Both the position numbers and the translations under genes were made by a program. DNA of 64,000 bases from Pseudovibrio sp000156235 (GTDB lineage Bacteria; Pseudomonadota; Alphaproteobacteria; Rhizobiales; Stappiaceae). The stretch is taken from positions 1 to 64,000 of the forward strand of contig NZ_DS996816.1 of assembly GCF_000156235.1 (NCBI RefSeq), written 5' to 3'. This document shows, piece after piece, positions 48,018 to 55,557 of this stretch. The notes beneath the pieces are model-generated. The model ran no database searches, was not told the origin of the DNA, and was given only the letters and a program-made list of their open reading frames with translations. How positions within the stretch are numbered: position 1 is the first letter of the stretch; each line of letters starts with the position of its first letter.

Positions 48018-49841
48018 ATGACGATACCTGAAGGGGTTTCCCCGGCGCTTTCTACCGCACTAGAAAAGCGCGAATACACGTCTCTCACCCCGGTCCAGAC
48101 CGCCGTTCTTGATGAAGAGCTGAAAGGCAAAGACCTTTTGGTTTCTGCTCAGACAGGCTCTGGTAAAACCGTTGCATTCGGCATCGCAATTGCGCCGGAA
48201 CTGCTGGGTGACGAAGAGCGTATGGGCCGGGCAAACGAACCTCTTGCATTGTGTGTTGCGCCAACCCGTGAGCTGGCAATCCAGGTCTCCAAAGAACTGG
48301 AATGGCTCTACGGCGAAGCTGGAGCTCGTATCACCACCTGTGTGGGTGGTATGGACATGCGCCGTGAACGCCGCAATCTTTCTGCAGGCGCACACATCGT
48401 AGTCGGCACCCCAGGCCGCCTGCGTGACCATATTGAACGCGGTTCTTTTGACACCTCCGCTCTGCGCACTGTTGTGCTCGACGAAGCGGACGAAATGCTG
48501 GACCTCGGCTTCCGCGAAGACCTCGAATTTATTCTCGACGCAGCACCAGAAGAACGCCGCACTCTGCTGTTCTCTGCAACTGTACCTCCGCAGATCGAAA
48601 GCCTCGCGAAGCGTTTCCAGCGGGATGCACAGCGCATCTCCACTGTAACCAATCGCGAACAGCACGCAGACATTGAATACCGCGCAATGCAGGTCGCTCC
48701 CAACGACCGCGAAAACGCAATCATCAACGTCCTGCGTTTCTACGAAGCACAAAACACCATCATCTTCTGCGGCACCCGCGAGATGGTGAAACACCTTTCC
48801 GCACGCCTCGGCAACCGTGGTTTCGCAGTTGTGGCTCTCTCCGGTGAGCTGAGCCAGGCTGAACGTAACCATGCGCTTGGTGCAATGCGTAATGGCCGTG
48901 CCCGCGTTTGTGTGGCAACCGACGTCGCAGCACGCGGCATCGACTTGCCAAACCTGGATCTCGTGATCCACGCAGACTTGCCAAACAACGCAGAAACCCT
49001 GCTGCACCGTTCTGGCCGTACCGGTCGTGCAGGCCGTAAAGGCGTTTGTACGCTGGTTGTGCCTCACACCCGCCGCCGCTCCGCAACGCGCCTCCTTGGC
49101 TTTGCGAAAGTGAAAGCAGAATGGGGTCCGGCACCAACAGCGCAGCAAATCCGCGACAAAGACCGTGAGCGCATCCTTGCGTCTACCGATCTGCAGGAAG
49201 CACCAAGCGAAGAAGATCTGCCAATGGTTCAGGAGCTTCTTGAAAAGTTCACACCAGAACAGATCGCAGCCGCTTACATGCGCCAGATCCACCAGGGTCT
49301 GCCTGCACCAGAAGAACTGCTGGCAAGCTCCTTCGAAGACCGCGAGCGCAAGCCGCGTAAAGACTTCGACAACGGTGTTTGGTTCCGTCTCAATGTTGGC
49401 CGTAAGCACAACGCAGAACCTCGCTGGCTCCTGCCAATGATCTGCCGTGCAGGTCACATCACCAAAAAAGACATCGGCTCCATCCGCATCTTTGATGCAG
49501 ACAGCCGCTTCGAGCTCGACGCAAAACTCGCTGACAAGTTCCAGGAAACCGTCAAAGAAAACGGCACCGGTGAAAAATCAATCACCATCACCCGTATCGA
49601 AGGCAATCCTGAGCGCGGTAGCAGCGGTCGTCCAGGCGGTCGTCGCAACCACCGTGGCGGTGGCGGCGGTGGTTACCGTGGCGAAGGCGGACGCGGCGAA
49701 GGTCGCGGCCGTGGTCGTGGTGGCGAAGGCGGTGGTTACCGTGGTCGTCGTGATCGTGATGGCGAAGGTCGTGGTCGTGGCCGCGGCGAAAACAAGCCAG
49801 GCGGTGGCAAAAGCTTCCGCGACAACCGCGGCGGCGAATAA
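48018..49841 (+). CDS. DEAD-box ATP-dependent RNA helicase with Gly/Arg-rich tail
   Basis: A 607-residue helicase. Core motifs: AQTGSGKTVAFG (motif I), APTRELAIQV (Ia), VGTPGRL (Ib), VLDEADEMLD (DEAD, II), LFSATVPPQI (III), and ATDVAARGIDLPNLDLVIH to HRSGRTGRAGRKG (V-VI). A DbpA/CsdA-type RNA-binding domain follows at about 450-525. The last 75 residues are Gly/Arg-rich RGG repeats, which usually bind RNA nonspecifically. Probable role: ribosome assembly or mRNA unwinding in the cold. It has its own terminator. It is the CsdA/DeaD type rather than the shorter RhlE type; I give no symbol. Confidence 0.92.
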   Translation: MTIPEGVSPALSTALEKREYTSLTPVQTAVLDEELKGKDLLVSAQTGSGKTVAFGIAIAPELLGDEERMGRANEPLALCVAPTRELAIQVSKELEWLYGEAGARITTCVGGMDMRRERRNLSAGAHIVVGTPGRLRDHIERGSFDTSALRTVVLDEADEMLDLGFREDLEFILDAAPEERRTLLFSATVPPQIESLAKRFQRDAQRISTVTNREQHADIEYRAMQVAPNDRENAIINVLRFYEAQNTIIFCGTREMVKHLSARLGNRGFAVVALSGELSQAERNHALGAMRNGRARVCVATDVAARGIDLPNLDLVIHADLPNNAETLLHRSGRTGRAGRKGVCTLVVPHTRRRSATRLLGFAKVKAEWGPAPTAQQIRDKDRERILASTDLQEAPSEEDLPMVQELLEKFTPEQIAAAYMRQIHQGLPAPEELLASSFEDRERKPRKDFDNGVWFRLNVGRKHNAEPRWLLPMICRAGHITKKDIGSIRIFDADSRFELDAKLADKFQETVKENGTGEKSITITRIEGNPERGSSGRPGGRRNHRGGGGGGYRGEGGRGEGRGRGRGGEGGGYRGRRDRDGEGRGRGRGENKPGGGKSFRDNRGGE

Positions 49842-49863
49842 GCCTCACATCTTAAGATTTGCA

Positions 49864-49890
49864 AACGGGCCTCTCGAGGCCCGTTTTCTT
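49864..49890 (+). terminator. Terminator of the DEAD-box helicase gene
   Basis: AACGGGCCT - CTCG - AGGCCCGTT forms a perfect 9-bp stem with a 4-base loop, followed by TTCTTTT. It lies 22 bases after the stop codon. Confidence 0.9.
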
Positions 49891-50471
49891 TTGCAGAAAG
49901 CTTGCCGACCAAACTGCACAAACACGAACAGCACCGCATGGCATCCCATGCAGTGGTGAGGCTGAAAGTCCCCGCAAGGCGGGTGGAGCAAGACGAACAG
50001 GCTGAGCCTGCGCTACTTGTTAGAAATGAGTCTTCGGCAACAGCTGGTCGCCTCGCTCGGGTCTTTTAATATGGACAACATCGCCTCTTATCCTGAAAGA
50101 CACGATGGCCAGTTTCCTGGAAAGACAAAGCTGCCCTCGCAACGGGTTTCCCCAAAAGCAAAAGCTCTCTGCCTCTGGCATTCACCGCTCTGACCAGTAA
50201 ATGCCACCGCTTGATGCCCTTCAGGCTTGGGCCCTTCCTCCCAGACCATGCGGTCACGCCTGAAAATCGGTTCCACCGGACAACCGAAAGATGCGTTACT
50301 TCTCCCGAAAGCCCAACCCCGCCCACGCCGCGAGATGGACGGTCCACCCCGGCCCGATTGCGTGGGCACACAACAAAGATAAAGCCGTAAACAGGCAAGG
50401 GGGATAAGTTTTCTGGCCCCCTCATGTCCTGACCCCCAATCAGCTTTCGATGCAGGAGGCTCCCCTTCCTT
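49891..50471. other. Unassigned spacer of about 0.6 kb, no convincing gene
   Basis: I cannot name anything here. A 119-codon frame on the minus strand (50066-50425) has no visible domain, and no ribosome site was clear. Part of the plus strand (about 49960-50070) has several G-C-rich stems (CCCCGCAAGGCGGG and CAGGCTGAGCCTG) that would suit a structured RNA. It does not match the RNase P, SRP or tmRNA consensus elements I tried. Confidence 0.3.
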
Positions 50472-50576
50472 CGTCATCCCGCACAAACGCAGTGCGATGC
50501 GGGACCCAGAGCCCCACACCCGAACCTCTCTGCTGGATACCGGATCTCCACTTCGCTCCGTCCGGCATGACGGCAG
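50472..50576 (+). repeat. Dispersed intergenic repeat, copy A
   Basis: A unit of about 105 bp runs from CGTCATCCCGC to GCATGACGGCAG and includes GATGCGGGACCCAGAGCC and GGATACCGGATCTCCAC. A second, slightly shorter copy lies 41 bases later. CATCCCGCA and TGCGGGA inside each unit are partly complementary, so each can fold. Similar elements are scattered in many alphaproteobacterial genomes, as I recall. Confidence 0.7.
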
Positions 50577-50616
50577 AGGCACGGCAGCCCACACGAAGCA
50601 GCACCTTCCCCTCCTC

Positions 50617-50712
50617 CGTCATCCCGCACTCGATGCGGGACCCAGAGCCCCACATCAGAACGTCTCTTCTGGATACCAGATCTCCACTCCGCTCCATCCG
50701 GCATGACGGCAG
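50617..50712 (+). repeat. Dispersed intergenic repeat, copy B
   Basis: This is the second copy, about 96 bp, of the unit at 50472, with the same ends and internal motifs (CGATGCGGGACCCAGAGCC, then GGATACCAGATCTCCACTCC). It lacks about 9 bases present near the start of copy A. Directly after it, ATCCCGGCCACCGAGCCGGGAT (50729-50750) is another inverted repeat of a similar kind. Confidence 0.7.
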
Positions 50713-50791
50713 GGCGCCCATTCCGGTGTTATCCCGGCCACCGAGCCGGGATCCATTACCACAAACGCCTCTCCCACGGCTTCCTCAACAC

Positions 50792-51877
50792 CTACTCAAA
50801 GCAGCCAAGAACGTCTTTCTCAAAATACGGCTCCTGATTGACCCAGAACATGTAATCCACCTTCAGAAAATCCTCTGCAAATGCGTGCAGCAGGGGGACG
50901 ATGTTTTGTTTGCTGTCAATCACTTCGGCGGTTCCGGTGCGGCCCGTGTAGTTGCCGTCCTGAATAGCGATGCCAAGGGGGGCGGTGTAATCCCGCTCGT
51001 GCATCATCGCGATGGGGTGGTTCAGCTGTCCCTTGCGCTTGACCATCAAGTCCGGAGAACCCAGACCAACGCCAATGCTCTCGCCATGCTCATAGACGGA
51101 CTTCAGATAGCCCTCGTCCTCAAAGGGAAGCCACTCACCCGGCATAAAGTTGGCATACTGCATCACCACCGAGGTTGAGAACGCAGCCTTCATGGATGAC
51201 ATGTTGTGTTTCAGTCCATCAGCATACTTGGCTGGCGTGAACTGCTGGTCCTGCTTTTTGGAAACACCAATCGCAGACTCTTGCAGGTTGATCCCTTCAA
51301 TCCGCCCATCAAAGGCTTCTCCAAGCGCCAAAAGCAGCTTAGCAAACCGCTCTTGCACCTTGCTGTTCCAACGCTTCGCAACCCAGCCTTCTGTGCGGTT
51401 GTCATCATCAAACTGCTGAACAGCCCCGCCAGCATACGCATCTGCTAAAAGATAATCAGGAACAGGCACATAGTCAGGATTAAACGAAGCATCCTGAAGC
51501 TGGACAAAGAGTGTCTTCCCCTTGGACTGAAGATAGGCAAGATCAGCTTCGATCAGGGAGAAATCGTAGTCCCCCTCACCTTTCTCAAGTTCCCGCCACG
51601 GATACATGATCTGCGCGCCCACAAACCGCGCATGATCAAGAAACGGATGATCCTTAATCGCCTCGCGGTCTCTGGCAAAATAAACGAAGTGCTTCATGCC
51701 ATCTTGAGCAATCGGGCAAGACGCCCCCAGATACTGCTTGTAGGCCTCAGCATACCGGTCAGCAGGGTTCTTCCACTTGGCAAATGCAGATGGGGCGGAG
51801 AATGAAAAAAGCGCAACAAGGCCAATGGCAACAGAGGTGCGCACATTAAGAACTGGCATAGAGGAATAACCTGACAT
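50792..51877 (-). CDS. Secreted TIM-barrel-like protein, probable glycoside hydrolase relative
   Basis: A 361-residue protein with a Sec signal peptide ending near AFA (about residue 33). The mature part has features of clan-A glycoside hydrolases: AQIMYPWRELEKGEGDYDFS is the strand-2 pattern of a barrel, GKTLFVQLQDASF the third strand, and IEGINLQESAIG places a Glu where the acid/base usually sits. I could not identify the second catalytic Glu or a family. The ATG at 51877 has no clear ribosome site; an ATG six codons later (51859) is an alternative. It acts in the periplasm or outside the cell, probably on a polysaccharide. Confidence 0.6.
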   Translation of the reverse strand: MSGYSSMPVLNVRTSVAIGLVALFSFSAPSAFAKWKNPADRYAEAYKQYLGASCPIAQDGMKHFVYFARDREAIKDHPFLDHARFVGAQIMYPWRELEKGEGDYDFSLIEADLAYLQSKGKTLFVQLQDASFNPDYVPVPDYLLADAYAGGAVQQFDDDNRTEGWVAKRWNSKVQERFAKLLLALGEAFDGRIEGINLQESAIGVSKKQDQQFTPAKYADGLKHNMSSMKAAFSTSVVMQYANFMPGEWLPFEDEGYLKSVYEHGESIGVGLGSPDLMVKRKGQLNHPIAMMHERDYTAPLGIAIQDGNYTGRTGTAEVIDSKQNIVPLLHAFAEDFLKVDYMFWVNQEPYFEKDVLGCFE

Positions 51878-52007
51878 CTATAGAAAATAGATCATCAGAA
51901 AACCGCGCAACTTTGTCGACAAAGAGGCTTACAGCACGGCGGACACCACTTACACCAAGCTAATGCGTCAACGCCGTACTCTTACATAAGGGAGGGGAGC
52001 CTCTTCC

Positions 52008-52484
52008 TTAAACAGCAAAGCCCTGACGCTTCAACTGCTGCACAATCTGGTCCATCTTTTGCAAAAACTGTGAGCGATCTTTCTGAGAGAACGGTCTCGG
52101 CCCACCTGTCTGCTCCCCAAAGCTGCGCAGGTCTTCCATCAGGTTACGGGTTGCCAGAGCCATGCCGATGGATGCCTCATCAAACACCTTCCCTTTTGGC
52201 GAAAGCGCAATCGCACCAGCTTTCACAACACGGTCTGCCAGCGGAATATCCTGAGTTACGACGATATCACCCGGCACAGCGCGCTCAGCGATCCAGTCAT
52301 CCGCCACATCAGGTCCATCCGGCACAATCACCCGCTCAACATCCATGTCGCGCGGTGTGTTGATGAAGCTGTTGGCGACAACGAACACCTTCAGGCGATA
52401 CCGGTCCGCAACCTTGTAGACCTCGTCTTTGACGGGGCAAGCATCGGCATCAATGTAAATAAGTATCTTTTTCGCGCTGGTCAC
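52008..52484 (-). CDS. yaiI: YaiI/YqxD-family protein (UPF0178)
   Basis: A 158-residue protein of a widespread but uncharacterised family with a PIN-like, nuclease-type fold. Family motifs YIDADACPVKDEVYKVAD, PDGPDVADDWIAE and VTQDIPLADRVVKAG are all present, including the Asp residues likely to bind metal. The frame is open from a TTG at 52520, but GTG 52484, nine bases after AGGAGA, matches the family N-terminus. Confidence 0.85.
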   Translation of the reverse strand: MTSAKKILIYIDADACPVKDEVYKVADRYRLKVFVVANSFINTPRDMDVERVIVPDGPDVADDWIAERAVPGDIVVTQDIPLADRVVKAGAIALSPKGKVFDEASIGMALATRNLMEDLRSFGEQTGGPRPFSQKDRSQFLQKMDQIVQQLKRQGFAV

Positions 52485-52555
52485 AGCCGCATATCTCCTG
52501 CAATGCAGCGCACGCCCCAATGTAGTTCTGATCTTCAGGCAGGAATGCGCTCAAC

Positions 52556-53893
52556 TCACGCCTTTACTCGCGCAGGAGCTATCACCTTGTCAATCAGACT
52601 TGCCATTTCAAGCACATGCCAGTCACTTCCGGCCCGCCCAAACAGCATCAAACCCGTACCCGGCGTGCCATAGGTGTTCATCGGAATAGTCACAGCACAA
52701 CCATCTACCCAGTTCACCGCCCGCGTATTCTGCGAAAGCTGAGAACCAATCTTCTCCAGATTGCTGTCAATATCACTCAGCATCGGCGCAATGATCGGCA
52801 CAGTCGGTGCAATCAGAATATCAAACTTGCCCGCCATCTCTTTAAAGGCCCGAATAGCTTCCACCCGCTTGGACCGCGCCTCTTCCATCTCTTTGCTCGT
52901 CACTTCAGCAGACTGGAGGATCCGCTCAAGCACATAAGGATCTGCGGTTTGCTTGAGCCCTTCCAGATACCCGGAAACCAACGCAGTCGCCTCATAACTA
53001 CATATCGTACCAAGGCAAGTCGTGCTGTGACACAAAGCTGGCTCCGAAACCGGAGCGATGATAGCTCCAGCATCCCGGATCGCCAGCATCGCGCGATCAA
53101 AGTCAGCGCTGACTTGAGTGTCCAGCCCCTCAGCCAAAGGCGAAGCAACCAGCCCCACATGTAAACCATCGAGACTGCTGATCTTGCGTGGCACAAGGCA
53201 TTGGCCGGAAAGCACCGCATGCAATCGGGTACACATATGCAGTGATCGTGCAATAAAGCCGACCGTATCAAACGAGGGGCAAATCGAGAAAACGCCCTTG
53301 GTAGAGATCGCCGCACGCGTCGGTTTGAATCCATAAAGACTATTCAGAGCTGCCGGAATACGCACAGACCCGCCCGTGTCCGTCGCCAGCGCGGCATCAC
53401 ACAGCCCAAGCCCAACACTCGCCATCGCACCGGAGGACGACCCACCAGGAATGCGCAGTGCATCAAGAATATTCTCGGGAGATCCAAAGTGAGGATTGAG
53501 CCCTAACCCGGTGAAGGCCAGCTCACTCATATTGGTACGGCCACATGTAAAAGCCCCAGCAGCCTTCAGCGCAGAAACCACCTTGGCATCTTCACAGGCC
53601 GGAGCCCGATTGCGCAGGAAGGACGAGCCTGCACTGGTGACAATGCCAAACTCATCAAACAGATCCTTGAGAGAAACCGCGACACCATGCAGAGGCAGCG
53701 TGCCATACGCATCCTTCTGCCTCTGATCAGCCGCCTCAGCTGAACGCATGATCCGCTCTGCATCAAACTCCAGAAAGATACGCTCAACATATCCATCAGG
53801 CAGGTCCATTGCCCGATCAATATACCGGCGTGCTACATCTACCGCTCTGAAGTGTATACGAGGATCCGTCGACAAGTTAGCTCCACTCATCAC
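52556..53893 (-). CDS. Amidase, amidase-signature family
   Basis: A 445-residue enzyme that hydrolyses an amide bond through a Ser-cisSer-Lys triad. The catalytic Lys is Lys76 (GVAVSLKDLFDEFG), the cis-Ser lies in RIPGGSSSGAMASV (about 153), and the nucleophile is Ser176 in ATDTGGSVRIPAALN. Length fits the family. The start reads MMSGANLST, and the second Met is equally possible. Neighbours do not tell the substrate. It could be an indole-acetamide, nicotinamide or aryl-acylamide hydrolase, or a GatA-like stand-alone. Confidence 0.88.
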   Translation of the reverse strand: MMSGANLSTDPRIHFRAVDVARRYIDRAMDLPDGYVERIFLEFDAERIMRSAEAADQRQKDAYGTLPLHGVAVSLKDLFDEFGIVTSAGSSFLRNRAPACEDAKVVSALKAAGAFTCGRTNMSELAFTGLGLNPHFGSPENILDALRIPGGSSSGAMASVGLGLCDAALATDTGGSVRIPAALNSLYGFKPTRAAISTKGVFSICPSFDTVGFIARSLHMCTRLHAVLSGQCLVPRKISSLDGLHVGLVASPLAEGLDTQVSADFDRAMLAIRDAGAIIAPVSEPALCHSTTCLGTICSYEATALVSGYLEGLKQTADPYVLERILQSAEVTSKEMEEARSKRVEAIRAFKEMAGKFDILIAPTVPIIAPMLSDIDSNLEKIGSQLSQNTRAVNWVDGCAVTIPMNTYGTPGTGLMLFGRAGSDWHVLEMASLIDKVIAPARVKA

Positions 53894-54011
53894 ACATGCA
53901 TATTATCGCAGTCTGATGGTTGTCGCTTGTTTTGCGCTTAAGTTCAATCATCTCCAAACAAAAGAGATACCAGTCTGTTAATCCGCCAACGTGAAGCGCA
54001 GCAAACCTCGT

Positions 54012-54389
54012 TTATGCAGCGAGGGAAGAAGCGGCAGAGCTTAACGCGTCAACACTCTCCAGCAGATCCGGCAGGGCCAACCCGCTCAGAGCCAAGCGAG
54101 ACCACAACACCACGGAGCCATCCTCCCCTTGCCCGACGATGATGGGATGCCCCTCAACATCAGGCAAGTTCAGCGTCAGCAGATTGCCATCACTCAGGCT
54201 TTCATGAATGGCCTCACGCTCTACCCGAACCAGCAGTTTAATGTAATCCGGCTCATTCCCCACAAAGTACATGCTGAACTGGCCATCAACATCCACCTGA
54301 TAAACCTCATTCTCTTCATACTCATTGATCAGGTACTGGCGCATGAGATCTTTCATCAGATGATGGAAGTTCACATTCTCAGAAACCAT
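54012..54389 (-). CDS. CesT-like type III secretion chaperone (probable)
   Basis: A 125-residue, small, acidic protein. Its length, charge and pattern fit the class-I chaperones of type III secretion systems, which bind the N-terminus of one effector. The segment DGQFSMYFVGNEPDYIKLLV and the hydrophobic C-terminal patch are CesT-like. It overlaps the putative effector at 54379 by 11 bases, as effector and chaperone genes commonly do. No secretion apparatus is in the window. This is inference from size, charge and pairing. Confidence 0.55.
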   Translation of the reverse strand: MVSENVNFHHLMKDLMRQYLINEYEENEVYQVDVDGQFSMYFVGNEPDYIKLLVRVEREAIHESLSDGNLLTLNLPDVEGHPIIVGQGEDGSVVLWSRLALSGLALPDLLESVDALSSAASSLAA

Positions 54390-55260
54390 GCTTCTTCCCT
54401 GCCTTCAGCCCCGCATACTTCTCATTGAAATACGCACCCGTTATCTCATCCGCCTGCACGGTATCCGCAGTCCAGTCCGTCACATAAGTCGTAGCCGGGT
54501 TCTCCATGGTGCTCAGGTGTGAAGACATAAATTTGGATCTGGAGTTTTGCTCGACAATAAAACGCTCAAGTTTCTTGCCCGGCTCACTGGGAACATCCAG
54601 TGACTTGAAGAAGCCCTGAATCTCCTCGAAGGGAATAGGCTTCAGCCCTTCAATATCCAGCGTCAGTGAAGGCTTTGGCCCAGCTTTCGTCCACGACACC
54701 ACGGTCGGTGCCTCTCCCATGATCGTTTGCTTCCCGTCCTGAAGCCGAAAAGCCCCCGGAAACGTCGGCCATGCATCAACTACAACAGCCTCTTGCGTGG
54801 GGTCTCTGGGATCACCAATCATGCAAAACGCATGGTCAACCATCGAAGAGGAAACGCGAGCCACCGGACGCTCCGTTTCAGATGCTGCCAGAAGCTTGTA
54901 ACTCACCTCCGCATGCCCAGAGCAGTTTCCGGCCTGCACACGCAAAGAACTCTCCGCTAAACCGCCATTTTGTGATGCTTTAGCCAGCCCATAATTAGCC
55001 CGCAGATAGCTCTCACCGCGCGAAGCAAAGACGTCTGACGGCAAGTTACCTGCTCCATGAGGCAACAACTGCTTGGTCTGCCAGATAACTTTCTGCGCAG
55101 TCTTCAAGTCCTCAAAAGTCTGCGCAGACACACGCACTTCTTGCCCTTGAAACTCACCAAGGTACTTCTGTGCTTTCTTCACTGTTGTGAAATTAACAGT
55201 ATCAGGTGTCTCAGCAGTATTCGAACGAAGACAATGAACAAGCGAACTAAACGTCGGCAC
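54379..55260 (-). CDS. Putative type III effector, cysteine-protease/transglutaminase-like
   Basis: A 293-residue protein without a Sec or Tat signal. The first 25 residues are Ser/Thr-rich, as in type III effectors. A Cys-His-Asp triad is readable in order: Cys in QAGNCSGHAEVSYKLL (about 112), His in SMVDHAFCMIGDP (about 143) and Asp in AVVVDAWPTFPG (about 162). Such a triad occurs in papain-like proteases, transglutaminases and deamidases used by pathogens and symbionts. GTG at 55260 follows GGGAGG by 5 bases. The adjacent overlapping chaperone gene supports secretion. The family is not recognised with confidence. Confidence 0.6.
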   Translation of the reverse strand: MPTFSSLVHCLRSNTAETPDTVNFTTVKKAQKYLGEFQGQEVRVSAQTFEDLKTAQKVIWQTKQLLPHGAGNLPSDVFASRGESYLRANYGLAKASQNGGLAESSLRVQAGNCSGHAEVSYKLLAASETERPVARVSSSMVDHAFCMIGDPRDPTQEAVVVDAWPTFPGAFRLQDGKQTIMGEAPTVVSWTKAGPKPSLTLDIEGLKPIPFEEIQGFFKSLDVPSEPGKKLERFIVEQNSRSKFMSSHLSTMENPATTYVTDWTADTVQADEITGAYFNEKYAGLKAGKKHGF

Positions 55261-55501
55261 CTGAACCTCCCATTACACAACCTAAACTAGAAATAATCTC
55301 TCAAAATCGATAGTAATAGCGAGAGAAAATCTAACTGTCAGATTCAGCACAGGAGCCGATTACATAAAATTGAAGATCAGAAACCAAAAATTCGATAAAG
55401 CATACAACCATATGATTTTCATAAGCTTTGCCAGATCTTCATCCCAACCGTCCAATCCAAAACAAATAAAATTTATTTAAAACAACTGTATTTTAGCCAT
55501 C
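55261..55501. other. AT-rich spacer upstream of the putative effector
   Basis: There is no gene here. It is much richer in A and T than its neighbours (for example AAATAAAATTTATTTAAAAC) and contains several candidate -10 boxes but no confident promoter. AT-rich DNA at a secreted cargo gene suggests horizontal gain or H-NS-like silencing; both are inferred. Confidence 0.4.
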
Positions 55502-55530
55502 AAAAAAGCCCGCCAGAAGAACCGGCGGAC
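55502..55530 (-). terminator. Terminator of tex
   Basis: Minus strand: GTCCGCC pairs with GGCGGGC across a 9-base loop, then TTTTTTG. It lies 28 bases after the tex stop codon. Confidence 0.8.
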
Positions 55531-55557
55531 TCTTTGAAACTCAATTAAAGAGCGAAC

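Noticed and set aside
48060..49457. A 465-codon minus-strand frame across the DEAD-box helicase
   Set aside because: It is antisense to a well-conserved helicase, Cys-rich and without domain or ribosome site.
49960..50070. A segment with GGAGCAAGACGAACAGG considered as RNase P RNA
   Set aside because: Only this short piece is similar. The universal GAGGAAAGTCC and ACAGAA segments are absent nearby.
50472..50712. Two repeat units considered as a CRISPR array
   Set aside because: Only two copies exist, of about 100 bp and with unequal length. There are no short direct repeats with spacers and no cas gene.
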